Source: Nemania diffusa (Eukaryota > Ascomycota > Sordariomycetes > Xylariales > Xylariaceae). Taken from it: a stretch of DNA of 64,000 nt. Positions 1-11,998 of this stretch are shown here, piece by piece (the stretch's first letter is position 1; every line of letters begins with the position of its first letter). Made by a program: the position numbers and the translations under genes. The notes below the pieces were generated by a model. That model searched no databases, was not told the origin of the DNA, and saw only the letters and a program-made list of their open reading frames with translations. The DNA lies in the NCBI GenBank assembly GCA_038501195.1, contig JBBPUQ010000001.1, positions 4,836,001-4,900,000 on the forward strand, read 5' to 3'.

Positions 1-872
1 CTTCTAACACCAAGGATTCCGGTGTGTCTACCATGTCCCGCCTGGCCTCATCAGCTGCTAGCCTGATGGGCGAGCCTATGACTACGCACAGCCGAGTGCC
101 CAACATCTTACCTTCTAGCAAGGCTGGATCCTCAGGCACAACTCAAAGCTCGGGAACGGCGTTCCGGGAAACGGCTCGTCTTACCCACGTAGGTTCCCCG
201 AATGTTCAGTCGCCGCTCGGTAGCACAGTCAGATCTACCCCTGGGCAAGGTAGGGGAAATTCTGCGGAAGACAACTTCTCAGCGTTCCTAGGAATAGCTC
301 AAGATACGAGCTCCTCCGAACTAGGTGAAAATGGACCGAGTCAGAAGCTGGCGCCTCGGTATCTTACCCATGCAGCAACCGCGGCGATGAATGATGGCTC
401 TGAGGTAGTTGATCTTCTTGAGACGGCGCCAACGCTAGACGAGGACGAGGACGAGGACGGATTGTACATGACAAATAAGGTACTCTTGTCGCTACGAAAA
501 GCATTATTCGAAGAGGGACTATCAACAGGAACAAGCTGGGACGATGTACTAAACTTTGTTCCCGAATTCTTATCAAATCACAGCATGGGCGATGGTGAGG
601 AATACCAGCAGCTAGCACGGCATTTAGGGGTATCTAGCGTGGCGGAAGCCCGGGATATCTGGTTCGGTCAATGGGAGACTGTATTGTCGTCGTACACGGA
701 CGAGGTCTGGGGTGACCTAGGTCCTCTAGTTATGGCAGCACGCCAGGAGTTGCAGAGCATACCGACGAACCCAGAAGGGACCACAACGAGCAGCTTAAAT
801 GCCGTGCGTAGGTTGCAACAACTATTGGCACATGTCCGGGGGACTTCTCTAATTAAAACAGGAAACCCCTAG
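1..872 (+). CDS. 3' end of an unrecognised protein-coding gene (partial)
   Basis: The reading frame is open from base 3, at the window edge, to a TAG at 870-872, so about 289 C-terminal codons are visible and the start lies upstream. The first third is Ser/Thr/Gly-rich and probably disordered. An acidic run of alternating Glu and Asp sits near base 440. The last ~130 residues look folded and helical, with Leu- and Trp-rich stretches (for example the SWDDVLNFVPEFL and DIWFGQWETVL segments). I do not recognise the family and see no catalytic motif. It lies head-to-tail upstream of the DNM1 gene, about 850 bp away. No intron is needed in the visible part. The frame is convincing because it is long and its composition is protein-like; the function is unknown. 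Confidence 0.7.
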   Translation, partial: SNTKDSGVSTMSRLASSAASLMGEPMTTHSRVPNILPSSKAGSSGTTQSSGTAFRETARLTHVGSPNVQSPLGSTVRSTPGQGRGNSAEDNFSAFLGIAQDTSSSELGENGPSQKLAPRYLTHAATAAMNDGSEVVDLLETAPTLDEDEDEDGLYMTNKVLLSLRKALFEEGLSTGTSWDDVLNFVPEFLSNHSMGDGEEYQQLARHLGVSSVAEARDIWFGQWETVLSSYTDEVWGDLGPLVMAARQELQSIPTNPEGTTTSSLNAVRRLQQLLAHVRGTSLIKTGNP

Positions 873-1726
873 TCTAGTAGTGTAATAATAATGATAGTAC
901 CCAGGTCTGCCCAGGTGCTCTGCATTGCAACTCATTCTTTGAGTTGAGCTTACCTTGTACCTACCTAGGTACCTAAGGTAGATACCTCTTTGTACCTGGC
1001 GCCTAACCAGCATAACCAAATACTCAATTTTGTCTATGTTAAGTAAATAGGGATTAACCTAGAACCGTGGTCTCGTCCAGGCATTCGATAATAATCCAAT
1101 AACTAACGCCTAGGTACCTTATTTTTAAGCCTTAATGCATAGGTGGCGCTGAATTTGAACGAGCAGGTACCGACGTACCTGTTTAGCTGGGCCGAGTACC
1201 ATGCACGCATTATGTAGAGCAGGGAGACCTTGCCTGCCTATTATCTAGGATTCTAGGTACATGCAGCTAGCTGTCTGGACTGTGGATCCCAGGCATAAAT
1301 AAACTTGCATTTTTTAGCATTAATCGCGACCAAGATAACCACCGGCCACACACTCTTACGCCATACATCTTCTTCCTACCTTACCTGTGCTCCCAAATTA
1401 ACGGCTCCCGGGAATCTCAGCTCTCGCCGCTGCACAGGTCTCCCAACCATCCACCCAGAGAGGCCTGCAAAGAAGAATTCCGCCTGCATGCTCTTTCGAG
1501 CCGTGTGATCTCAGTGCTGCACCGTCTAACGTGCGTTCGCCCGAATCGATAATCGGGGCTACCTAGGCAAAAGGCAAAGGTAGAGGCAAAAGCTGCAGAG
1601 ACGTGAGAGATTTGCGTTGTCACCACCATCTACCCAGACTACCGCACCACCGACTATCGCGATCGATTCCCACCGACCTTGGGGCCCGCCCTTGCTTCTC
1701 TCGTCCGTTGTCTCCTGTAATTTACC
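873..1726. other. Intergenic region upstream of DNM1
   Basis: No supported gene. The stretch around 955-985 and again around 1110-1260 is studded with TAGGTACC/CCTAGG-type short palindromic words, which recur in other intergenic regions of this window. The last ~100 bases before the DNM1 ATG are pyrimidine-rich (CTTCTCTCGTCCG-like), as expected of a fungal promoter and 5' leader. Two small open frames here (about 67-70 codons) look non-coding. Confidence 0.5.
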
Positions 1727-4358
1727 ATGGCAGCCCTTGGAGATGATCTGCTGCGAGTCGTCAACCAGCTTCAGGACCTGGTTTTCAACACAATAGGCTC
1801 AGATTCCCTCGATCTCCCGCAAATTGTATGTCATAAATCATGCGCCTCCACGACTACATCGCCTGTCATATGGCGGCCTCGCCTGCTGTCATTTGCATTT
1901 GTTCAATACTCACCTTTTTTTTTCTCTGTGATTAGGTTGTGGTCGGGTCCCAGTCGGCCGGTAAATCTTCCGTACTCGAAAACATTGTCGGCCGAGACTT
2001 TCTTCCCAGAGGAAGCGGCATAGTGACCCGACGACCCCTAATTCTGCAATTGATCAATGTTGAGGAGGATGAGTCCGAACCAGATGCACATGCCGCCTAC
2101 AGGAATCCTACACAGGCGCGCCGCTCTGAGTGGGCCGAGTTTCACCATATTCCTAGCCGTCGCTTCACCGACTTCGCCGACGTCAAGCGCGAAATCGAGA
2201 ACGAGACGTCCCGCGTTGCCGGCGCCAATAAAGGCATCAATAGGCAGCCTATTAACCTCAAAATCTACTCACCACATGTCCTGAATCTAACTCTAGTGGA
2301 TCTGCCGGGTCTGACAAAGGTGCGTCTGTGCGCTCTATGTTCCGGCCTCGAACAACACGACATCAGCTAATTTCCCCGTGTCCTAGGTTCCTATCGGCGA
2401 CCAGCCGGCTGACATCGAAAAACAAACACGAACATTGATATCCGAGTACATTGCCAAGCCGAACAGCATCGTCCTAGCGGTCTCGCCCGCGAATGTCGAC
2501 ATTGTCAACTCGGAGGCCCTGAAGCTTGCCAGACATGTGGATCCCCTGGGCCGCAGAACGATTGGAGTGCTCACCAAGGTCGACTTGATGGACCACGGAA
2601 CAAATGCTCTGGATATTCTGTCTGGCCGGGTGTACCCCCTAAAATTAGGTTTTGTCGGAGTGGTTAACCGGTCACAGCAAGACATTCAGGGCAACCGACC
2701 AATGGAGGACGCTCTCAAGGCAGAAACAGAATTCTTTCGTCATCACCCAGCATACCGGAATATTGCGGCACGATGCGGAACCCAATTCCTAGCGAAAACA
2801 CTCAATCAAACGCTCATGGCGCATATCCGAGAGCGTCTACCGGACATTAAAGCCCGCCTTAACACTCTAATGGGACAAACGCAGCAGGAGCTCGCCAGTT
2901 ATGGAGATATGCACTTCAGCGGAAAGGAACACCGTGGTTCCATGATTCTCCAGTTGATGACTCGCTTCGCTACTTCATTCATTTCGTCCATTGATGGAAC
3001 CTCGACCGAGATTTCAACTAAGGAGCTCTCTGGAGGTGCAAGGATTTATTACATCTTTAATTCGGTTTTCGGCAGCTCTTTAGAATCGATTGACCCTACT
3101 TGTAATCTTTCTGCTCTAGACATTAGGACCGCCATCCGCAACTCGACCGGACCACGCCCTAGCTTGTTTGTCCCCGAAATGGCATTTGATCTACTCGTGA
3201 AGCCCCAGATTAAGCTGCTGGAGATCCCAAGTCAGCGCTGTGTCGAGCTTGTGTATGAGGAGCTTATCAAAATCTGCCATACTTGTGGCTCGACTGAATT
3301 ATCCCGATTTCCAAGACTTCAAGCCAAGCTTATTGAAGTCGTCTCGGATTTATTGAGGGAACGACTCGGTCCTGCGTCGTCTTACGTCGAATCCCTCATC
3401 TCCATCCAGCGTGCCTATATAAACACGAATCATCCAAACTTCCTTGGGGCGGCTGCCGCTATGAGTCATGTTGTTGGCGCCAAGCAAGAACGCGAGCGGA
3501 AGAAACTCATTCAGGAAGAGAGGGAAAGGCGCGAGAAGAAGCGGCTCAAAGAGTTAGGTGTGAATGGTGGTACTGAGACTCCGGAAGAGGATGAAGAAGG
3601 TACTCACGAAAAGAACGATTCATCTCATCCTCGGAAACAGTTGCAAAAGCCCCCTCGGAGCATGTCGCCTGCCATTCGAGAGAACGGCACAGGAAGCATT
3701 ATGGCAACTATGAATGGCGTACGGTCGAGCTCACCTAGCCGGTTCAACTCCCAGTCCGGCGGAAATGCCCGAGATTCGTTTCTAACGTACTTCTTCGGCA
3801 AAGATGGCACAAACCAACCATCAGGAGCTGGCGCCCCCTCACCGCTTCCGCGTCACGTTAGCCAGGGGATGGAACCTACCTTTAGCCAAAGCATTCGACG
3901 TGGCGAGGATAAGCTGCCCTATCGGCCTGCGTCTCTAATTCGTGAAGAAGAGAGCCCCAAGGCTGCCAATTTTGGCTTAGGTTTACCGTTTGTAAGGCAA
4001 CTATCTACTCCCCCGTATTTATACCGGCTCTAACACATAGTCGTAGGGTGAGAACGTCGAACCAGCTCTGACAGAGCGAGAGGCTATGGAAACCGAACTT
4101 ATCCGTGCACTTATATCCTCTTATTTCAATATTGTCCGCGAATCAATCGCTGATCAAGTCCCCAAGGCTGTTATGCATCTCCTTGTCAATCATTGCAAGG
4201 ATGGTGTACAGAATCGGCTTGTGAGCGAGCTCTACAGAGAAAATATGTTTGAAGAGTTGTTGTACGAAGACGATGCTATTAAGAAGGAGCGTGAAAAGTG
4301 TGAGAAGCTATTGCAAACCTACAGAGAGGCGGCTAAGATCATCGGCGAAGTTATATAA
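1727..4358 (+). CDS. DNM1: Dynamin-related GTPase Dnm1 (mitochondrial/peroxisomal fission)
   Basis: Four exons: 1727-1825, 1936-2319, 2387-3991 and 4047-4358, joined by GT-AG introns of 110, 67 and 55 nt; the last carries a CTAAC branch site. The product is 799 aa. GTPase motifs: P-loop GSQSAGKS at about residues 37-44, GIVTRRP switch, DLPG at 155-158, TKVD at 224-227. The middle domain follows (FNSVFG and YINTNHPNF regions), then a highly charged variable insert from about residue 527, then the C-terminal GTPase effector domain in exon 4. In this family the protein assembles into collars that constrict the outer mitochondrial membrane and peroxisomes. The length (about 800 aa) and the MAALGDDLL start fit filamentous-fungal Dnm1 better than the ~700-aa vacuolar paralogue Vps1. 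The ATG sits in good context (taccATGG). RNA1 converges from the right. Confidence 0.95.
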
Positions 4359-4752
4359 AGATGAGGACCGCTGGTATCCGCCTTTATTACTCTTCCCTCT
4401 GGCAATTGGGAATGAAAAAGGAAGGGGGGTTTCATCGTTGTTGGGTACTCGCTAACGGTGTCTGCTATCGACATTCTGTAATCTCTCTACCTGAACTGTA
4501 TACATAAACGAGCCGCATGCGAAGCGGGTCGCCCCTTGGAGGAGTGGATTTGTAAACGGAAGTATTAGATATCTTGTACATTTAGACCGCCTACCGTGTA
4601 CTGAAGGACAACCTCACCCACAATCGCAGCATGATTTCAACGGGCGCATGCGTCATGCATGGATATTAGAATACGAAACTAGAAATGATTCAAATCACAT
4701 TCTACTACCGAGTGCTATCTCTAGGGTATCGTCTACATCCACTCGCACCATT
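4359..4752. other. Convergent intergenic region between DNM1 and RNA1
   Basis: These 394 bp hold the two 3' ends. No gene, tRNA or repeat is supported. Open frames reading through here are extensions or shadows of the flanking genes. Confidence 0.5.
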
Positions 4753-6106
4753 TCAGATGCTAGTCTTCTGCAGCTTGCCTGCCAAGTCATCGACCTCTTG
4801 GTCTTTGAGCTGGACAGTGGGCTCTTCTTGTGCTTCTTCCGCATCCTGGATGAGTTTCTCGGCCCGCTCCTCCGTAGTTATCTCTTCCTCTTCCTCCTCT
4901 TCGTCTGAATCCAATTCCTCGAGATCACTCAGACTGTCCACGCCCCACGCATCTTCATCCACAATATCCCCAGCATGTTTCTCCTTGCGTGCCTCCAAGA
5001 GCTCTTGCAGTGCCAGGATCGATTCATCGTCCTCGGAGAATTTGTTACCATTCAACTCAATCCTTCGTAATGCAGGTAGCGCATCTTGAGCTGCAGTCGA
5101 CAAATACTTGATAGCTGGTGCGGTTATGTCGTTGTATTGGAGACGAAGGATCTCAAGCTTCTTGTTCTCTCCCTTCGACAACGCCTCAGCGAGTAAAACT
5201 CCACCCTTGGCACTAAGGAGTGAGTCACCAATGCCGAGTTCGAGGATGTCAGCCCAAAGTGGAACGACCTTAGCGAGGGCCCTCGCACCCATGACGGTGA
5301 AGGTGTTGTCCTGCAGATCCAGGGTCTCCAGGTTGATGGCGTGGCTCAAGCCCTCACTCAAGAGCAGTGAAATGCCTTCTTGCCTAATCCCGTTCTGCAC
5401 CATTTTGACCTCCTTGACCTTTGTATGAAGGCGAAAGGCCTTAGCCCAAGCCATCATGCTTCCATTCTCAAGGCGATTACGGCCACAGATAACTGTCTCT
5501 AGATCGGGGACATCCTGCCCTGCTTTTCTAGCTGCTTCTTTTTCCCTGTAGAGTGTGGAGAGAGCATTCGCAATGTTAATTCCAGCGTGAGGGCCTAAGC
5601 CGTTGTTATTGAGATATAAATGCTGCAGCGGGACATGGCTTGACAAGAAAGCAATCAAAGGCTCCTGTGTGTTGAGTCCAAATGCATTGTCGTTTAAGTT
5701 GATAGTCCGCAGTTTCGGGAGGTTTAGGATCGAGGTAAGCAGGTATGAAAGAGCTTCGGGTATTTCGTTAAGCAGTCGCCCTGTGAATATGTCGGCCAGG
5801 TTGGCAGTCTAAAGGGACACGGAGATAAAAGTTAGAATAGGAAAGACTCGGCTTATATTTAAAATATCCAGCACTATAATACTCGAGGTGGACGGGACGC
5901 TATCGACTAACCTTAAGTGTCTTCTTGGTAGCTAAGACCTCTCCGAGAAGCTTGCAGGCACCTACGCCGAGGGTGTTACCGAGGACGCGCACTTCCTCGA
6001 CGTTTCGCATAGCGCGCAACGGACCAATATGGGCCTCCAAGTCTTCAGCTGTGTCGAGCTTCAGGCCCTTCCCTTCGAGGGAGAAGACCTTAGGATCCGT
6101 GGCCAT
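4753..6106 (-). CDS. RNA1: Ran GTPase-activating protein (RanGAP, Rna1 family)
   Basis: Two exons on the minus strand: 6106-5912 and 5808-4753, with a 103-nt intron whose donor reads GTTAGT. The product is 416 aa, close to yeast Rna1 (407 aa) and fission yeast rna1 (386 aa). It is a leucine-rich-repeat protein; the highly conserved family stretches IFTGRLLNEIPEAL, NDNAFG, LYLNNNGLGP, CGRNRLENGSM, KMVQNGIRQEG, LDLQDNTF and LRLQYNDI occur in order, followed by ELNGNKFSE. The acidic C-terminal tail (an Asp/Glu run at about 4880-4910) is a hallmark of RanGAP. In this family it stimulates GTP hydrolysis by Ran in the cytoplasm and so maintains the gradient that drives nuclear transport. The ATG at 6106 begins MATDPKVFSLEGKGLKLD, the normal family start. 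Confidence 0.95.
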
Positions 6107-6435
6107 TTTTGCGACTTCTAGCCAAGCAGATTAAGAATAGGTATAACGTTTAGTATAGTGCCTGTCCTGGAAGAGAAAAACAGACGAAACGACAATACCG
6201 AGGTAGCAAGAAGATGATATAAGCAATAAACCGTGTGAATGACTACCAACTTAAGACTATGAAAAGGGGGGAGAGTGCGTCAGGTTGGAAGTTTAGAATG
6301 TTCTGTTGAGGTAGTGGGGGAGGGGCACTAGCTGGATAGTTGCATACATCTAAGACAAGCATTAGGTACGGTGGCCTACAGCTGTTACTGGGTCATAACC
6401 TATGCACTTAACACATTCAACCTATTCCCACCCCA

Positions 6436-6625
6436 CTATCCCATTAAATGCCCCTTCGGCATAGTGACTTAAAAGCTGCATAGTGGGGCCGAACTTATTT
6501 ATATATACCCAATAAGAGTATGAAGTTATGCTCGGATAATAGTTTTATTGGGTGTATGCAAGTAAAGCTCGGCCCCGCTACCCCACTTTTAAGTCGCTAT
6601 GCCGAAGGGGCATTCAAAGGGATAC
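6436..6625. repeat. Foldback (MITE-like) inverted-repeat element
   Basis: Two arms of roughly 70 bp are inverted copies of one another: about 6442-6517 and 6542-6618. Both carry the core AATGCCCCTTCGGCATAG, then GACTTAAAAG, GTGGGG, GGGGCCGA and CCCAATAA in the same order. The mismatches between arms are mostly single substitutions, with a short length difference in the middle. The loop is about 25-30 nt. It has no coding capacity. The size and shape fit a non-autonomous foldback or MITE; no clear target-site duplication could be assigned. Confidence 0.75.
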
Positions 6626-6639
6626 TGACCTAATCTGGT

Positions 6640-6890
6640 CTAGAATAGCTTAGTTTAACCAAACGAGGCTTAGTATAAATCTACATTAGGCTTAGCTTTT
6701 TCTACGGAGCTGTGATTTTTTAGCTGCAAATATATATTTTAGTGCATACTATCTATATAGTTAGGTATATGCTTATACTAGAATTATACTTAATAGTTTA
6801 GCTATTTATATGTAAATAAGCTTGTTACATGCGCAATTCAAAAAGGTATTTTATTTAATTTTATTTAATTATATCGCTTCTGTTGTTGCT
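6640..6890. repeat. AT-rich relic, probably an old RIP-mutated fragment
   Basis: Composition falls sharply to mostly A/T with residual CT and AG dinucleotides, in the same style as the large AT blocks later in the window. It lies immediately right of the foldback element. No open reading frame is supported. Confidence 0.4.
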
Positions 6891-7296
6891 GAATAACCCG
6901 CGTTAAAAGCTACACAGTTGATAAAATCAAGGGATATAAGGTTAAGTGTATAGGTTCTGAGCCAGTATGCGCTACCCCAGGGATATGTATGAAGGTATCG
7001 TTGTGTTGGTACTTACACCATATCCAGCCTATGCCGCTCTTAGCCTCGGCTGATCAGGCCCGATTTTGTGGTACCTACTCTGTACCCGCTCGGTAAGATA
7101 ACTCAAAACTGAACATTAGGCAGGTTAACTTACTGAAAATGCACTAATGAGTGATCTAATTGCAAAACCTCATATCGTGTATCTTGTTAGATGATACGGA
7201 GTATACCTTAGTAGCTAGATAGACGCTACCTAGGTACTGTATTCAACAATCTAAAGTATGGTAAGCCGGTCTCTATTCTGTATGTATAAATAAACT

Positions 7297-7360
7297 GAGC
7301 TATAGCAAAAGCGGCAATAACGCTAGGTCCAATTCGTCATGTGCATTGAAAGTACATAAA
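7297..7360 (+). repeat. Dispersed repeat fragment, copy 1
   Basis: The sequence around AGCAAAAGCGGCAATAACGC followed by CCAATTCGTC resembles the region at 24,885-24,945 (plus strand) and 16,325-16,385 (minus strand). All three share GAGC..AGCAAAAGCGGC, then a CTA(A/G)G block, then CAATT(C/T)GT or its RIP-like variant. The identity of the parent element is unknown. Confidence 0.5.
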
Positions 7361-8067
7361 GGCAGGCGGGCAGGCATGGATAACATCAAGGTTCCGATTT
7401 TTACCAGGTTGGTATCGACCTTGGACGTCAATCATGAACCTGCCCACCTTGCTCAGCTCCTAACATGTAGCATAGCTGTTGCTTCATGGTTGTTTGCATT
7501 GGACTGACAAAGTCTGACCTTTACCGATTCTCTCAACCTTCGATACAAACATCCTCGCTATGTCCCTCTTTTCTTCATCAGTGCTATTCTGGTCCGGTTT
7601 GCTTCTTCTAGCCTCGACTGCCTCGGTAGTCTAGCTCTCTCTTCTGTCTATTAGATTTCATTCTCTTTTAAATGGAATTGTCTTCAACCAGCTAGACAAA
7701 TAATTCTTGAAGGGTTGCTGAACCACCCTTTGTTTTTTTTGTCTCCTCTCCTTATTTTCCTACTCAAGCCTACATCGGGCTTATAACTAAGCTTCACTCT
7801 ATCCAAGACCGAGATCAAACCCCTATGCTGTAGGTAGATGAGAGCAACAAGTATTGTTGTTTTGTCTCTACCTCGGCCAGTCTGTTTCTTCTGTTCTCTA
7901 TTAGACGCATGGTCTCTGTATCAGCTTCTCTTCACTCCAGGTCTCCTTCTCCCCTTCTCGCAGAAAGTAGGTGGGAACTTCTACTATATACAACTCAGCT
8001 ATAGCATCTGACCATTTCTGGTATAGCTGAGTCATTGACACGCCCTACTGGGAAAATATTGAACAAC

Positions 8068-11000
8068 ATGCTGCAGGCGAATCCTCACGCCGAGGAGGAG
8101 TCCTCCAATGAATATGATGATGGTGATGATGAAATTGCATTTGAAACTAGCAGTACCGAGACCAACTCACCCCTAAACTCCAATATTGGTCCCTTCGGCG
8201 ACCAAGACAATTCGAAGGATAATATCTCGGCTACCTGTTCATTGTATAAACGGAACACTACTCAGCCATACCCGTCGACCAAGAGATGTGAGAGAACTGA
8301 ACCAATCCAGACTCGAGTTGACTCCACGAAGCGAAAGTTCCCTGCCGTTAGCATACCTGCACCCGTCAAAAGGGTTAGAGTTGACGATGACACAAATCCT
8401 CCTCAATCCTTAGGTAGTTGGCAACTTCCTGCTGAAATATGGCAGCATATATTAACCTTCCTGCCGCCTAAAATGCTTGGTAGGCTATTGTCTATCAACA
8501 AATCTTTCAATTCCTTTCTCGACCCATTATCTAAATATGCCTGCAACTCTCAAGTTCCCCTCGTCACCGCTTCCCTTATCACTTTGAAGCCAGAAGCTAT
8601 CTGGCAACTATCAAGGAGACGTTTCTGGCCAACTATGCCCACCCCTCTTCGAGACCATACTGAGCTACAAATGTGGCGGTTGGCTCGTCAAAATGAATGC
8701 AAATTTCATGGCAGAGCACGCCAGCTCATCCCCCCTACTAATAACCCATCAAATACCGAGTTTAACCACACTGCCTCTAGACTTATTTGGTCGTTTGCCT
8801 TGAGAAGCTGTGTGTCATGCCTCGTGGACAGGACCATCAAGGTATGTCTTTCTCAACCCCACCTAAACGGCTCGTCTAACTGTTGACAAGGAAGTTGACC
8901 TGTTCCTCTCATCCTCAATACCCTCGTGTCTTATTCCTGCTCTTCCTTTTACATTTATCGATGATAAGATGCGTATAATACCACCTGCTCTGCTCCAAAC
9001 TGGTCACTTAGCTACGAAGCTCCCTGTTACCAAAATATTTCTATCAAGTCATGTAGCGGCTATTCGGGAAGAGTTCGCCTCGGTCAGGGCAATGGGAGAA
9101 GCAACAGCCGAGGAGTGGATCAAGGGGCTTGAAGGGCGGGGAAAGGAGCATCGTGCAGACTCCTTACGCTGGGAAAAATTCGAGATGTCTGGTGGACTTA
9201 ACCGGATGCTATCTTCTGAATACACACAAGTCGATGGTAAGGGCAGCGAAGCCATTAGGATACCAGGACCCCCAGCAGTAGTTTCTTTTGTTGGGAAACA
9301 AGAGAAACCGCTAGCGCTACTAGGAAACACCAGTTCATTGGACACTACACTTGCTACCCCGAATCCCCCCCTTACAGGTCCTCGTAAGTAATGCCACTGA
9401 ATCGACCGACTAGGATAGAAGCTAATCCTTATGAAAGAAGGAAGCTTGTGTGCAGGATCAGTCAGAGGACATCACATCCTCCCACAGGCCAGCATTATAC
9501 GCAGTAAAACGCGCGAAGAGGCCGAGGAAAAGAAAGCTGCTCGTCGTGCGGAAATTGAAAGGAGAGCCGCGGGACTTAAACCACCGTTGCCAGCCCATAT
9601 CTTGGCGCTCTGCCCATCTTTCCAGGCCGCAATCCAGATCACATCGCCTTTAGATGATATGGCTTGGAACTTACTAGAGCCTCGACTGATAGCTCAAAGA
9701 AAAGATGGAGATCAAGATGAATACAAGAAACACGAAATGTCTACTCATTCTGAGATCTCCCTTCAACAATTGGAGGATATACAGACTTCACAGAAAATAA
9801 CACCTGAAAGCAAACAGCAAGTTGATAAAACTTGGGATGGTAAGTGATATTCTTCATTCTCGATTTCCGCCAATGGGCGCCTTTTATACTCTTGTCTATT
9901 TTGCTCTTACCTCTAACTTCCCTAGGCATGTGCCTGTGATGACTGACAGCCGATCAATTAGATGCCCAAGCTCCCCTCCGAGCGCACATATCGGTCCTGG
10001 CTGATCAGATAATCTGTGATAGCTGGGGTAATGGCCGCAGAATTAACAAAGAATCTTCCTCGCAATTTGCTGCTGAAGTTCTCTTGTATGTACGAGAGCA
10101 ATTTTATGCAGAGGTTGAGAAGGATGGTAAGAATATTGCACTTTGACACGTCCGAGGTTCAGAGGTATACTAAACAGATTAGATGCTGCTGCACGTGCTG
10201 CTGGTCAACGACCTATCTGCGAAGCCTTGAATAGTCCTTATACCCGAAAACTTACGCTTGAAAACATGAAGTGGCTCTTTGACGTCAAAGTCAAGCCACT
10301 CACTGAGTCATATAGGAAAGAGCTCTTTTACTGTCATGGCTGTGAGTTCAATACCAAGCTGTACGGATTCGAAGGGGTTGTACAGCATTATGCTGCTAAG
10401 CATACAAACTCTCTGAGCTTTGGTAATGCTGTGGTCCATTGGCGAGCCGAGTGGCCCGAAGTACCCCCGTGTAAGTATTTCTCATTCTCCTTTTTATCTG
10501 AAATCTTCCCTGGCACAGAGAACTCCCCAATAATTATAATCATTGGTATTTGTGCCTAGGTGTGCTTAACTCTCCGGTTCTAATATTTACAGTTCACCCT
10601 GAACCCTATAATCTCAAGCATCGACGGGCCGGGCTACCCAGTTATAAATCGAACGATGCACTAGGTGTTATACCGCCTACCACGCCAGGGCAGCCCCTTC
10701 GCCAGAACGGAGTGATACTAAATTATGGCCAGTCTATGCCACATATCCAGTACGATGCGGTTCCATTTCAGCCTCTCTATGGTCAAACTCCCCCATATAT
10801 AACTCCATCGTGGGGCTTTCAAACCCAAACTCACAACCTTAATAATCTGCCGCTGTCAGAAACTATCTATCATGGACCTTCAGAACCCATTCACGGTATA
10901 GGCTTATACATACCGACCCAGTCCACTAGTGTGGATACTTACCAGCCGTTCCAGTCCTCATATATTCACTCTCCTAGTATCGACCACATAAAGTTGGAAG

Positions 11001-11998
11001 ATATTATACGAAATTCAAGAGAGTTGTGGGTTTCTTTGGCTCCTTTAAAGCAGCTTCCTGGACCGCTTAGGATTTTCGTAATGATTCACCATCTGTCCAC
11101 AAGGTTCCGAGCACGTTTTTTAGAGGAGCCATCGTTAGCCCTATTCATAGATGGCCTGTCTAACAAAAAAGAAATGCGCCCCATACGAAACTTAAATGGC
11201 CTTCAATGCAAGGCTTGTTGTCTTAGGCTGGGTATCACAGCAACAGCAGTTCAAGATAAAGAATCATATTCTCTGCCACAACTGGTCAAACACTTTCAGC
11301 AGCGACACATCGAGCAACCATACGCTATCGGTGCACCAGTGCTCAGTTGGTGCACTGATATGATTTACCTATCGCTTCTTAATATACCTAACCTAGACAG
11401 CATAACAAATAAGGACAGTCGAAGTCTTTCCCTAGTCTACAGCGCTATCTCAGAGGCTTTCCCACGCAATTCGCAGCCACATACTTCTCGAACTCTTAAT
11501 GCTCTCTCGCCTGTTGATAATAAAATTACGGGTTACGGAAGCCATTCCTACGCCATTGACCCATCAAATGAACGAGCACTGAAACATGAGCCCCATGCCC
11601 AACACGTCGAGATCATTGAAGACGCAAGTCAAGGCAACTTTGAGACGCACAATGAGGATGAGGGCCTGTCAGAAGCAACCCGGTTGAGCCCATACCCTGG
11701 GCGCCTTCATGGATCGGGTATTATTAACACACCTTTATCGAAAACGAGCCATCGATCCACCCACAAGCTATCTACAGATAGAACGACCACCCTCAGCACG
11801 AAAGCTAGAGCAAAAATACCATCGGTTCAGCGACCGTCCCCTATAACTGAGAAGATCCGGAGTAGCAATCGCGAGTTGCCAGAGACCGTTGGAAATGATG
11901 AAGACGACGGTTTTGACCTCATAGCTGGATTGGAATCCCAGCTGGACCGACAGGCTTCTTCAGCCGGTCTCGATAACTCAGCAGCACCAATTAAATAA
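8068..11998 (+). CDS. F-box protein with two C2H2-like zinc fingers
   Basis: Six exons are reconstructed: 8068-8841, 8891-9383, 9456-9839, 9950-10126, 10183-10470 and 10593-11998, with introns of 49, 72, 110, 56 and 122 nt. All phases agree and give 1173 aa. The start is the ATG at 8068; the upstream in-frame TTG at 8035 is not needed. Residues ~117-155 form an F-box (LPAEIWQHILTFLPP), the Skp1-binding motif of SCF ubiquitin-ligase adaptors. Zinc-finger-like motifs are CxxC...HxxxxH at about residues 658-685 (FYCHGCEF...QHYAAKH) and about 909-945 (LQCKACC...KHFQQRH). A charged region (REEAEEKKAARRAEIERRA) precedes a conserved SFQAAIQITSPLDD segment. The rest is low-complexity. I recall this architecture as a recurrent fungal family of unknown substrate. 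The intron 3 acceptor is the least certain: an upstream AG at 9924-9925 would keep phase but meet a stop. Confidence 0.8.

Larger units (their letters stand above)
6107..8067. other. Long intergenic region with degenerate repeats
   Basis: No convincing gene in about 2 kb between the divergently transcribed RNA1 and F-box genes. It contains a foldback element (6436-6625), an AT-rich relic (about 6640-6890), a copy of a dispersed repeat near 7297, and a pyrimidine-rich stretch from about 7500 to 8030 that probably includes the promoter and leader of the F-box gene. Confidence 0.5.

Noticed and set aside
364..618. 84-codon minus-strand open frame
   Set aside because: Antisense shadow of the partial gene at the left edge.
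1305..1629. Small frames on both strands upstream of DNM1
   Set aside because: Short, overlapping on opposite strands and without recognisable features; more likely promoter/5' leader DNA.
1727..4358. Vps1 instead of Dnm1
   Set aside because: Length of about 800 aa, N-terminus and the long charged insert fit filamentous-fungal Dnm1; Vps1 is about 700 aa with a different start.
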